Source of the DNA: Spirochaetales bacterium
GTDB lineage: Bacteria; Spirochaetota; Spirochaetia; Sphaerochaetales; Sphaerochaetaceae
Length of the DNA: 39,010 bases
Direction of reading: 5' to 3'
NCBI GenBank assembly: GCA_012729295.1
Contig: JAAYDK010000208.1
Span: 1 to 39,010, forward strand
The position numbers and the translations under genes were made by a program. The notes under the pieces are model-generated. The model was given only the letters and a program-made list of their open reading frames with translations. It searched no databases and had not been told where the DNA came from. Positions 1 to 8,152 of this stretch are shown here, piece by piece; position 1 is the stretch's first letter; each line of letters opens with the position of its first letter.

Positions 1-254
1 CAGTACTTAACCATATCAAAAAGATCGCTCATTCCTCTTCTATACCGATTCAATTGGCAATACGAAAAGGAGGCGGAACAGATGCAGTTGCGTTGGCTTT
101 GGCAGCAAAGGGCATTCCTACGGTCGTAACCGGAGTACCGGTACGGTACGCCCATAGTCACAACTGCTTGATAAGTGTTGACGACTATGTTTCGCTAATT
201 GATTTGCTTACTGCAGTTTGTTTGAAAACAAATACGGGTATAAACTGTACATAG
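1..254 (+). CDS. M42 family metallopeptidase, C-terminal fragment (gene begins before the window)
   Basis: This is the last ~83 codons of a gene entering from the left edge; the frame is open from base 3 with no stop before TAG at 252-254. The residues GGGTDA followed by VPVRYAHSHNCLISVDDY match the C-terminal metal-binding and substrate region of M42 aminopeptidases (glutamyl aminopeptidase / CelM type), where a GGTDA motif and a P-x-R-Y-x-H-S segment carry active-site residues including a metal-ligand His. Such enzymes are cytosolic, di-metal, and trim peptides from the N terminus. A TTG at 54 is internal, not a start. Function is sure at family level; the exact peptide preference cannot be told from this fragment. 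Confidence 0.85.
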   Translation, partial: VLNHIKKIAHSSSIPIQLAIRKGGGTDAVALALAAKGIPTVVTGVPVRYAHSHNCLISVDDYVSLIDLLTAVCLKTNTGINCT

Positions 255-285
255 ATAATATGAGAATGCTTTAGAAGTTATATAT

Positions 286-333
286 ACGCTATATATAGTG
301 TCATAATAATATGACATACGCTATCTGTGTACT
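286..333. promoter_or_regulatory. Candidate tandem NrdR boxes upstream of nrdJ
   Basis: Bases 286-301 read acgCTATATATAGTGT and match the published NrdR box (acaCwAtATaTwGtgt) at all positions but one. A weaker copy, acgCTATCTGTGTact, starts at 318, exactly 32 bp (about three helical turns) after the first, which is the usual spacing of paired NrdR boxes. NrdR is the nucleotide-sensing repressor of ribonucleotide reductase genes, and the next gene is one. The first box is convincing; the second is only about 9/16. Confidence 0.6.
299..316. promoter_or_regulatory. Perfect inverted repeat TGTCATA-N4-TATGACA
   Basis: A 7-bp perfect dyad (299-305 and 310-316) separated by ATAA lies between the two putative NrdR boxes and overlaps the end of the first. 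It may be the operator of another dimeric regulator. A related dyad occurs at 34197-34214. I cannot name the protein. Confidence 0.4.
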
Positions 334-415
334 TTAAGGCTTGCGTCCGTAAAATAAATGTGGTATGTTGGGATTCGAGCGTACCGATTACTCATACCAA
401 AGTTTGGGGGAAATA

Positions 416-2911
416 ATGACTGTGGCTAAAAATGCTCTTTCGCCATTGGGGCGTAAGATTTTTCTGGATAGATACGCGCTGAAAGACGCTAAAAAAGATA
501 CATTGGCAATTGGGGATTTGGTTGTTGCTGTAAGCAATACTCAAACCGGTCAACGTGAAATCGGTTCCGTGATTTCTTTATCGGGAGAGGCGGTTACCGT
601 AAAGCTGAATGACGAAACTCTGGTCGATACGACAAAAGAGTATGTAGACAAACCGATAGAGGTCGATCCTTCTCAGATGCTCGCCAGGGTTGCCAGAGGA
701 ATTTCGCAGCAGGAGTCTGCGCAAAAACAGCCTCTATGGGAAAAAGAGTTCAACTGGGTATTAGAAGATTGGAAATTCGTTCCGGGAGGGAGAATTCTTA
801 CCGGAGCAGGCACCGAACAGAATCTTACGTATTTCAACTGTTATGTAATACCTTCTCCCAAAGACAGCCGCGGAGGCATCATTACATCGTTGGGGCAGAT
901 GACCGAGATTATGTCCCGAGGTGGCGGAGTCGGGATGAACCTTTCTTCACTCAGACCGCGGCATGCGTATGTAAAGGGAGTCAATGGTCGTTCGAGCGGA
1001 TCGGTTTCCTGGGGAGCACTTTTTAGTTTTGTAACTGGATTAATCGAGCAGGGAGGTTCTCGAAGGGGAGCCTTGATGCTTATCCTGAACGTCTGGCATC
1101 CCGATATTCTTGATTTTATCAACAGTAAGCGTGAAATGGATAAAATCGTCAATGCCAATATCAGTGTCGGTATTAGCGATGCATTTATGTCTGCGGTTCG
1201 TTCGGATGGACAATGGACCACATACTTCCCCGATACTTCCGATCCCGAATACAATGCGGTATGGGACGGGGATCTGGACAAGTGGAGAGCCCTTGGAAAA
1301 AAGGTGGTACCGTATCAGACGGTGAAAGCCAAGCAGATTTGGGATTCAATTATCGAAAGTGCCTGGGCTTCTGCTGAACCGGGAGTCTTCTTTGTCGATC
1401 GCTATAATAAAATGTCTAATTCTTGGTATTACAGCTCGATTCAGTGTACCAATCCGTGCGGAGAACAAGGTCTTCCTCCATGGGGAGTCTGCAACCTGGG
1501 TTCGATTAACCTTTCCCGGTTCGTCGAAAACAAGAGTGTACGTTGGGAAGATCTCGGCAGAACCGTTCGCACAGCAGTTCGTTTCCTCGACGATGTAATC
1601 GACGATACCCCCTATTTTTACGAAGAGAACCGCGAGCGGCAGCAATCAGAGCGGAGAATCGGGTTGGGTACGATGGGCTTGGCCGATATGCTCATCAAGA
1701 TGGAACTGGCCTATGGAAGCGATGAGTCGATTACCTTCATCGATACGTTGTACCGATTCATCTGCGTAGAGGCCTACACCGCCAGCGCGGATCTTGCCGA
1801 AGAAAAGGGTTCGTTTCCTTTATTTGATGCAGAAAAATTCCTGCAAAGTGGATTCATGCTGCAAATGCCCGATGATGTACGATCCCTTGTGGCAAAGAAG
1901 GGCATCCGAAATGTGACGTTGCTTACTCAAGCCCCCACCGGAACCACCGGCACTATGGTCGGAACCAGTACCGGAATAGAGCCCTATTATTTCTGGGAAT
2001 GGGAACGGGTAGGCCGCATGGGAAAGAATGTCGAACGGGTAGCGGTGTATGACGAATGGATGAAAGCTCATCCGGGTCAGAAAAAACCGTCGTTCTTTGT
2101 TTCCGCCATGGACCTGGCTCCTGAAGGTCATGTAAAAGTACAGGCAGCAATCCAGAGATGGGTCGATTCCAGCATTTCAAAGACCGGAAACACTCCGTCT
2201 GATTATACTGTCGAACAGACGGGGAAGCTGTATGAACTGCTCTTTGATCTGGGGTGTAAAGGGGGCACGACATACCGGGATGGTTCCAGAGACACACAGG
2301 TGCTGATTGCCAAGGATGCTTCAAAAAAGGAAGAACCGAAAGTTGCTCCTACCGAGCCGAAACCCAGAATTCGTTCTACGGTACTTCACGGAACCACCTA
2401 TCGCAAAATGACTCCGATCGGAACGGCATACATTACGGTCAACTGGGACGGAGGGTCGACCAACGATCCGTTCGAAGTCTTCATCAACGTAGCAAAAGTC
2501 GGTTCTGATGTTTCTGCGGATGCAGAGGGGTTGGGACGGTTAATCAGTTTGATTTTACGTATGCCCAGCCCGCTCACACCGAAACAGCGGACACAAGCGG
2601 TAATTGCCCAATTAAAGGGTATCGGATCGGGGCGACCAATGGGATTTGGGAAAAATAAGGTGATGAGCCTTCCCGATGCAGTAGCGCAGGTTCTGGAGGA
2701 ACACCTCGGGTGGGAACATGCCGATGGAGCCTATCCTGCGTTGCCCGACGAGGGCGATGAGAATAACAACGCCAAACAATTCGACCTGAGTTTCGGAGAC
2801 GAATTGTCCAATAGTGTTACTCCGGATATCTGTCCGATTTGCGGGAATGTTACGTTTGTGAACATAGAAGGTTGTAAGAAATGTTTTTCTTGCGGTCATA
2901 GCGAATGCTGA
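416..2911 (+). CDS. nrdJ: Adenosylcobalamin-dependent (class II) ribonucleoside-diphosphate reductase
   Basis: It reduces ribonucleotides to deoxyribonucleotides with a B12-derived thiyl radical, so needs no oxygen. The frame is open from ATG 365, but ATG 416 has a GGGGG Shine-Dalgarno about 6 bases upstream while 365 has none; I choose 416 (831 aa). Visible motifs: the redox Cys in NCYVIP (C142), the radical Cys in NPCGEQ (C348 with E350), and the second redox Cys in GVCNLGSINL (C359). The 11-residue spacing of the last two matches the class II enzyme of Lactobacillus leichmannii (C408/C419). PTGTTGTM and a C-terminal zinc-ribbon-like tail (CPIC...CKKCFSCGHSEC), usual in NrdJ, are present. 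No intein. It is monocistronic: likely NrdR boxes lie upstream and a strong terminator follows. Confidence 0.95.
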   Translation: MTVAKNALSPLGRKIFLDRYALKDAKKDTLAIGDLVVAVSNTQTGQREIGSVISLSGEAVTVKLNDETLVDTTKEYVDKPIEVDPSQMLARVARGISQQESAQKQPLWEKEFNWVLEDWKFVPGGRILTGAGTEQNLTYFNCYVIPSPKDSRGGIITSLGQMTEIMSRGGGVGMNLSSLRPRHAYVKGVNGRSSGSVSWGALFSFVTGLIEQGGSRRGALMLILNVWHPDILDFINSKREMDKIVNANISVGISDAFMSAVRSDGQWTTYFPDTSDPEYNAVWDGDLDKWRALGKKVVPYQTVKAKQIWDSIIESAWASAEPGVFFVDRYNKMSNSWYYSSIQCTNPCGEQGLPPWGVCNLGSINLSRFVENKSVRWEDLGRTVRTAVRFLDDVIDDTPYFYEENRERQQSERRIGLGTMGLADMLIKMELAYGSDESITFIDTLYRFICVEAYTASADLAEEKGSFPLFDAEKFLQSGFMLQMPDDVRSLVAKKGIRNVTLLTQAPTGTTGTMVGTSTGIEPYYFWEWERVGRMGKNVERVAVYDEWMKAHPGQKKPSFFVSAMDLAPEGHVKVQAAIQRWVDSSISKTGNTPSDYTVEQTGKLYELLFDLGCKGGTTYRDGSRDTQVLIAKDASKKEEPKVAPTEPKPRIRSTVLHGTTYRKMTPIGTAYITVNWDGGSTNDPFEVFINVAKVGSDVSADAEGLGRLISLILRMPSPLTPKQRTQAVIAQLKGIGSGRPMGFGKNKVMSLPDAVAQVLEEHLGWEHADGAYPALPDEGDENNNAKQFDLSFGDELSNSVTPDICPICGNVTFVNIEGCKKCFSCGHSEC

Positions 2912-2933
2912 CTCTCTGATTTGATCAGACCAA

Positions 2934-2977
2934 GGCGGAGATTGTGTATCGTAAACTATAATCTCCGCCGTTTTTTT
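2934..2977 (+). terminator. Rho-independent terminator of nrdJ
   Basis: A perfect 10-bp stem GGCGGAGATT (2934-2943) / AATCTCCGCC (2960-2969) is followed by G and seven T. It lies 22 bases after the nrdJ stop and isolates that gene from nifJ. Confidence 0.92.
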
Positions 2978-3054
2978 CGTCATTTATGCAAAAATCGACA
3001 TAGTGAAATTCATATCTTCCAACACGATAAGACAGGATAAATCTGCGCGGTAGG

Positions 3055-3083
3055 TTGCAAACACCCCTTCTTTGCTGTATAGT
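3055..3083 (+). promoter_or_regulatory. Sigma-70-type promoter of nifJ
   Basis: TTGCAA at 3055-3060 and TATAGT at 3078-3083 are separated by 17 bp. Transcription would start near 3090, giving a leader of about 65 bases before ATG 3154. The same -35 hexamer with the same spacing is used at the rubredoxin gene. Confidence 0.65.
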
Positions 3084-3153
3084 TTATAGTTGGAATGCAA
3101 TTAGTGTGACCCGTCGAGGTACACATGAGAATAATTTTTTATGGAGCGTAAAC

Positions 3154-6100
3154 ATGGGTAACAAAAAAATGGTTACTATCGATGGCAATACCGCTGCTGC
3201 GCATATAGCGTACGCCTTCAGCGATGTCGCTGCGATTTATCCCATCACCCCCTCTTCTCCGATGGGTGAGTATGCGGATTCTTGGGCGAGTGTAGGCAGA
3301 AAAAACCTATTCGGACAGAAAGTGGATATCATAGAAATGCAGTCGGAAGCCGGAGCTGCCGGAGCGGTCCATGGTGCATTGAGCGCAGGAGCTCTCACGA
3401 CCACCTTTACCGCGAGCCAGGGACTTTTGCTGATGATTCCGAACATGCACAAAATTGCCGGTGAGATGATTCCGACCGTTTTCCATGTTTCGGCGCGTTC
3501 CCTAGCAGCCCAGTCTCTCTCTATTTTCGGAGATCATTCGGACGTTATGTCGTGCAGAAACACCGGATTTGCCATGACTGCGGCCTCAAGTATTCAGGAA
3601 ACGATGGATCTCGCTCTGGTGGCACATCTTGCGACGCTAAAGGCACAGGTTCCGTTCCTTTCGTTTTTCGACGGATTTAGAACTTCCCATGAAATTCAGA
3701 AAGTTGAAGAAATCTCGTACGACGATATCAAGCCGTTGGTTGAAACAAAGTATATCGAGCGTTTCCGAGCACGAGCCCAAAGACCCGATAATCCCCGGTT
3801 AAAAGTTGCTGCACAGAATGAAGACGTGTATTTCCAAGGTCGTGAGACTGTTAATCCGTACTATGCTGAAGTTCCCGCGATCGTACAGGAATACATGGAT
3901 AAGGTGTCAAAGATTGTCGGTAGACAATACCATCTGTTTGACTATGTAGGAGCTCCCGATGCCGACCGCATTATTATTGCGATGGGTAGTGGAGTCGATA
4001 CAGCCGAATGGACGGCAAACTATCTTAATTCACAAGGTGAAAAAGTCGGCGTACTCAAAGTTCGGTTGTATCGTCCGTTCTCCGCGAAGGATTTTGTGGC
4101 AGCTATTCCTGCATCCGTCAAGAAAATTGCGGTACTCGATCGAACAAAAGAACCAGGGTCGCTTGGCGAGCCGTTGTATCAGGATGTAATTACTGCATTG
4201 GCACAAACCGGCAGAACTGGTATTACCGTGGTCGGAGGCCGTTATGGTCTGTCAAGCAAGGACTTTACCCCGACGCAGGTCAAAGCTGTATTTGATCACC
4301 TGAAAGGTGCCTGCTTCCATGATTTTACCGTGGGTATCGTCGACGATGTCACAAAAAAATCCCTTCCCGTCGAAGAAAAGATTGACGTTTCTCCCAAAGG
4401 TGTTGTTTCCTGTATGTTCTGGGGGCTTGGATCTGACGGAACTGTCGGAGCCAATAAGGATTCCATTAAAATAATCGGTGAAAATACCGACATGAACGCA
4501 CAGGCGTACTTCTCTTACGATTCGAAAAAGTCGGGTGGTATTACCATCAGCCACCTGCGATTCGGCAAGAGTTCAGTGAATATGCCGTGGTTGATCGACA
4601 GTGCAGATTTTGTTGCCTGTCACAATCCAGCCTATATCGGCCGGTACGACATGCTTGGTCCGCTTAAGAAGGGCGGAGTATTCTTGCTGAACTCGAGAAT
4701 ATCTTCAGACGAAGTGTTTGAACATCTGACTGCTGATGAGCAAAAGCAGATTATCGAAAAGAAAATCCGTTTTTATAACATCGATGCGCTGAAGATTTCT
4801 GAAGAAGTCGGTTTAGGAACGAGAATTAATACGGTTATGCAAGCCGCTTTCTTCAAGATTTCAGGTATCTTCCCCGAAGACGAGGCTATCAAGCTGATCA
4901 AGAATGCCATTAAAAAAACATTCATCAAGAAGGGCGAAGATATCGTAAAAATGAACTGGGCTGCAGTTGACGCTGCTTCTTCTGCACTGGAGGAAGTAAA
5001 GATTCCTTCTGCGGTTACCAAATCGTATGTACCGAAAAAGCTGATTGGCGACGATGCCGATATGTTTGCAAAAGAAATCATCAAACCGATCATGCACTTG
5101 CGAGGCAATGAAATCCCTGTTTCGAAAATGTCTTTCGACGGTACGCTTCCGACGGCTACCGCCCGCTTGGAAAAGCGCGGTGTTGCCCCCTTTGTTCCCC
5201 ATTGGATTAGTGAGAACTGCATCCAGTGCAACCAGTGTGTTCAGGCTTGTCCTCATGCGGCAATCAGGGCGAAACAGATCGATCCGAAAGATTTGGCAAG
5301 CGCTCCTTCGACCTTCCACACGCTTAAGTCCAGTACGAAAAACACACGTGACCTGCAGTTTAAGATTCAAGTCTATCCAGAGGATTGCCAAGGTTGTGGC
5401 GTCTGCGTAGAAACTTGTCCTGCTAAAACAAAAGCCCTGGAAATGACATTGATTGATGTCGAACGCGAACGCGGCGAGACCAAGAATGCCGAATTCTTCG
5501 ATAAGCTTCCGGAAAACGTGCTCGATGGAATCTCGGTCGATACGGTTAAGGGCATGCAGTTCAAGCAGCCTCTTTTCGAGTTTTCGGGTGCCTGTGCGGG
5601 TTGTGGAGAAACTCCTTATATCAAACTTGTAACCCAGATTTGCGGTGAAAGAATGCTCGTTGCGAACGCAACCGGTTGTTCTTCGATTTATGGCGGAACT
5701 TTCCCGACGACACCGTATGCGAAACGACCCGACGGTCGTGGTCCAGCTTGGGGTAATTCGTTGTTCGAAGACAATGCCGAATACGGAATGGGTATGAGAC
5801 TTGCAGTCGATAGCAACAGAACCCTGCTCAAAGCAACGGTTGATAAGTTGCTTACAGTGGGTACTACTGCCGAACTCACCGCTTCGTTGAAGAAAAATTT
5901 AGAATTGTGGAACAATACTGGAGAAGAAGCAATTTCTGCCCAGAATGCAACACAAGTACTGCTTGATTCCGCGCTTGCCTCTGCAAAGGGAGAAAGTAAG
6001 GAATTGGTTGCCAAAGTAATCGAACTGAAAGACTATTTCACCGACAAGGCCGTATGGATTATCGGCGGTGACGGTTGGGCTTACGATATCGGTTACGGCG

Positions 6101-6684
6101 GCGTAGACCATGTGGTTGCTTCCGGAAAGAATGTAAACATTCTCGTGCTGGATACCGAAGTATATTCGAACACCGGTGGTCAGGCTTCTAAATCTACTCC
6201 AATCGGAGCAGTTGCAAAATTTGCTAACGCCGGCAAGCAGATTGGAAAGAAGAGCATGGGATTCATGGTGATGAGCTATGGACACGTATATGTCGCTTCT
6301 ATCGCATTAGGGGCAAACAGACTACATGCACAGAAAGCATTGCAGGAAGCTGTTGCCTACAACGGACCCTCGATTGTATTCTGCTATGCTCCTTGTATCA
6401 ACCACGGAATCGATATGAGAAAGAGCCAAGTTACTGAAAAGCGTGCGGTAGAAGCCGGTTACTGGCCGTTGTATCGCTACAATCCTGCTGCAGAAGAAGG
6501 CAAGCGTTTCTCTTGGGATACCAAGGATGCCTCTGCCGACTTCCAGGAATTCATCAAAGGCGAACGCCGCTACACTTCGTTGTACAAGACAAATCCCGAC
6601 ATGGCTGAAGATTTGTTCAAGCGTGCCGAAGAAGATGCAAAACGCCGCATGAATTTCTATAAGAACCTTGGTACCATCATGTAA
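3154..6684 (+). CDS. nifJ: Pyruvate:ferredoxin (flavodoxin) oxidoreductase, single-chain
   Basis: It oxidises pyruvate with CoA to acetyl-CoA and CO2 and passes electrons to ferredoxin; it is the central pyruvate step of anaerobes. The 1176-aa length fits the homodimeric enzyme. The frame is open upstream to TTG 3055, but ATG 3154 has GGAG 7 bases before it and begins the family-like N terminus (GNKKMVTIDGNTAAAHIAYA), so the 33-residue extension is rejected. Seen in order: TPP-domain YPITPSSPMGE near residue 30; ferredoxin motifs C689-x2-C-x2-C-x3-CP and C745-x2-C-x2-C-x3-CP; CAGCGE, cysteines for the proximal cluster; and the TPP/Mg motif GGDGWAYDIGYGG (from about 971) with NTGGQASKSTP. It has its own promoter and a hairpin after the stop. 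Confidence 0.97.
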   Translation: MGNKKMVTIDGNTAAAHIAYAFSDVAAIYPITPSSPMGEYADSWASVGRKNLFGQKVDIIEMQSEAGAAGAVHGALSAGALTTTFTASQGLLLMIPNMHKIAGEMIPTVFHVSARSLAAQSLSIFGDHSDVMSCRNTGFAMTAASSIQETMDLALVAHLATLKAQVPFLSFFDGFRTSHEIQKVEEISYDDIKPLVETKYIERFRARAQRPDNPRLKVAAQNEDVYFQGRETVNPYYAEVPAIVQEYMDKVSKIVGRQYHLFDYVGAPDADRIIIAMGSGVDTAEWTANYLNSQGEKVGVLKVRLYRPFSAKDFVAAIPASVKKIAVLDRTKEPGSLGEPLYQDVITALAQTGRTGITVVGGRYGLSSKDFTPTQVKAVFDHLKGACFHDFTVGIVDDVTKKSLPVEEKIDVSPKGVVSCMFWGLGSDGTVGANKDSIKIIGENTDMNAQAYFSYDSKKSGGITISHLRFGKSSVNMPWLIDSADFVACHNPAYIGRYDMLGPLKKGGVFLLNSRISSDEVFEHLTADEQKQIIEKKIRFYNIDALKISEEVGLGTRINTVMQAAFFKISGIFPEDEAIKLIKNAIKKTFIKKGEDIVKMNWAAVDAASSALEEVKIPSAVTKSYVPKKLIGDDADMFAKEIIKPIMHLRGNEIPVSKMSFDGTLPTATARLEKRGVAPFVPHWISENCIQCNQCVQACPHAAIRAKQIDPKDLASAPSTFHTLKSSTKNTRDLQFKIQVYPEDCQGCGVCVETCPAKTKALEMTLIDVERERGETKNAEFFDKLPENVLDGISVDTVKGMQFKQPLFEFSGACAGCGETPYIKLVTQICGERMLVANATGCSSIYGGTFPTTPYAKRPDGRGPAWGNSLFEDNAEYGMGMRLAVDSNRTLLKATVDKLLTVGTTAELTASLKKNLELWNNTGEEAISAQNATQVLLDSALASAKGESKELVAKVIELKDYFTDKAVWIIGGDGWAYDIGYGGVDHVVASGKNVNILVLDTEVYSNTGGQASKSTPIGAVAKFANAGKQIGKKSMGFMVMSYGHVYVASIALGANRLHAQKALQEAVAYNGPSIVFCYAPCINHGIDMRKSQVTEKRAVEAGYWPLYRYNPAAEEGKRFSWDTKDASADFQEFIKGERRYTSLYKTNPDMAEDLFKRAEEDAKRRMNFYKNLGTIM

Positions 6685-6713
6685 GGAAATCTTGGCGACA
6701 CGATTTCTATTTC

Positions 6714-6735
6714 GGGGGATCCGCAAGGATCCCCC
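6714..6735 (+). terminator. Strong hairpin after nifJ, without a U tract
   Basis: GGGGGATCC (6714-6722), loop GCAA, GGATCCCCC (6727-6735) form a 9-bp GC-rich stem capped by a GNRA tetraloop 29 bases after the nifJ stop. The bases that follow (atattgtat) are not a proper U run, so it may be a weak terminator or an mRNA 3'-end stabiliser. Confidence 0.6.
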
Positions 6736-6788
6736 ATATTGTATAACAGACATGTGAACATTCGATAATGATACCTGATGGCAGTGAT

Positions 6789-6817
6789 TGTCTCTCGTTC
6801 TTCCGATGGTATACAAT
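6789..6817 (+). promoter_or_regulatory. Probable promoter of the MFS gene
   Basis: TTGTCT (6789-6794) and TACAAT (6812-6817) are separated by 17 bp. The start would be near 6824, immediately at the AAGGA ribosome site (6823-6827), leaving a very short leader. Confidence 0.45.
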
Positions 6818-6835
6818 AGGATAAGGACTTGTGAG

Positions 6836-8149
6836 ATGAAAAGTGTTCGAGTATACAAATATAGGTGGGTGGTTCTTTTAGCAATGATGCTTCTGACTAT
6901 TGCTTCGTCTATGCAATGGTTGGTTCTGGCCCCCGTTTCCAGGGCTGCTACTGCCTTTTATAAAAGCCAGTTACCCGAGCAATCTATGCTGGGTCCCGAT
7001 TTACTGACATTGGTTCATATGATTATGTTCTTGCTAGCCAGCATCCCTGCTTCATTTATAATCAGTAAGATTGGATTGAAACACAGTCTCAGAATTTCTG
7101 CACTGTTGATTGTCGTGTTCAGTATTGTTAAAGGAATCGGATCGAATTCTTTTATGCTGGTGCTCATTGCTCAAATTGGTCTTGCTCTTGCTCATCCGAT
7201 AGTATTCAACAGCGTCACTGCAGTAACTTCACGCTGGTTCCCTTTGAGGGAGCGTGGATTTGCCACTGGTCTTATTTCTCTTGCCCAATATCTGGGGCTT
7301 TTGCTTACCATGATTTTTTCTCCGCTGTTGGTTTCGGTAAAACCCGTTTCGAGCGATTACGGTAGCGGAATAAATGTGTTGTTGTTCTGGTATGGAATTA
7401 TTACCGCTGTTATTTCTGCAGCAACCTTTTTCATGATCCGAGAAAGACCTCCCACTCCCTCTTCAAACGAGCCGTTTCAGGAATACTCATTCAAAGATTC
7501 ATTTCAAATCCTGTTCCATAAGAAACACATGGGCGGGCTCACTATCGTATTCGGATTAATCTGGGGATTGTTTATCGCGTTTGTTTCAAAGGTCGACGGG
7601 ATAATGGCCCTGATCAATATTGAAAACTCCAGTGGAATTATTGGAGTCGTACTTCTGACAAGCGGTATGGCCGGCTCGGTTGTGATCCCGATGTTGTCCG
7701 ATTATTCCAGAAAGCGGAAAAAGTATTTTATCATAAGCTCGGCTGGAATTCTTTTTGGGTTTATTGCCTTTGCATTTTCACCGATTATCACAAAATGGAT
7801 ACCGGAAGCTTCTACAACGTTGGCTATTACTTTTTCAGCGATTCTCGGATTCTTTTTTATGGGGGCTATTCCGTTGGGAATACAGTATGCGTCGGAATTA
7901 GGGTATCCCACACCCGAGTCGGCTTCCCAGGGCATTTTACTAATAGTCGGCTACTGTATGGGAACCATCGTACTTCTATTTATGGTATTAAAAGGCGGTC
8001 TTTTCCTTGAACGAGTGCTAGTCGTCAGTGTTGCATTCCTGTTCGCCGCTTGTCTGGCTTCTCTGTTCATAAAGGAATCGCCCGTCATCATTACAGAAGA
8101 CGAGCGATTACGAAATGCCATCGATAAAGAATCTGTACGTTTGCAATAG
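6836..8149 (+). CDS. Major facilitator superfamily transporter, FLVCR-like group
   Basis: A 437-aa polytopic membrane protein with about 12 hydrophobic segments. ATG 6836 is chosen because AAGGA lies 8 bases upstream and the hydrophobic N terminus starts there; the open frame back to TTG 6788 crosses the promoter. The stretch NSVTAVTSRWFPLRERGFATGL with SLAQYLG in the first half resembles the FLVCR branch of the MFS (members reported to move heme or choline). That resemblance is from memory, so the substrate stays unknown. A second half starting at about residue 220 follows a hydrophilic loop (RERPPTPSSNEPF), the usual 6+6 arrangement. The gene is monocistronic and converges on the hydrolase gene with a 3-base gap and no terminator between. 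Confidence 0.8.
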   Translation: MKSVRVYKYRWVVLLAMMLLTIASSMQWLVLAPVSRAATAFYKSQLPEQSMLGPDLLTLVHMIMFLLASIPASFIISKIGLKHSLRISALLIVVFSIVKGIGSNSFMLVLIAQIGLALAHPIVFNSVTAVTSRWFPLRERGFATGLISLAQYLGLLLTMIFSPLLVSVKPVSSDYGSGINVLLFWYGIITAVISAATFFMIRERPPTPSSNEPFQEYSFKDSFQILFHKKHMGGLTIVFGLIWGLFIAFVSKVDGIMALINIENSSGIIGVVLLTSGMAGSVVIPMLSDYSRKRKKYFIISSAGILFGFIAFAFSPIITKWIPEASTTLAITFSAILGFFFMGAIPLGIQYASELGYPTPESASQGILLIVGYCMGTIVLLFMVLKGGLFLERVLVVSVAFLFAACLASLFIKESPVIITEDERLRNAIDKESVRLQ

Positions 8150-8152
8150 AAC

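Noticed and set aside
416-2911. Intein or split in the ribonucleotide reductase (and in dnaE)
   Set aside because: Both proteins are of normal length and their active-site motifs are continuous.
3001-3014. TAGTGAAATTCATA upstream of nifJ as a Rex-type redox operator
   Set aside because: Only the core TGAAATTCA is symmetric. The TTGTGA-N6-TCACAA arms of Rex sites are missing, and it is more than 40 bp above the -35.
3055-3153. N-terminal extension of 33 codons on the pyruvate:ferredoxin oxidoreductase
   Set aside because: It starts inside the promoter, has no ribosome site, and the family N terminus begins at ATG 3154 with GGAG upstream.
4861-5391. Open frame of 176 codons antisense to nifJ, and similar long antisense frames such as 6322-6858
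   Set aside because: They lie opposite a fully conserved gene, have no ribosome site or recognisable domain, and follow from the codon usage of the real gene.
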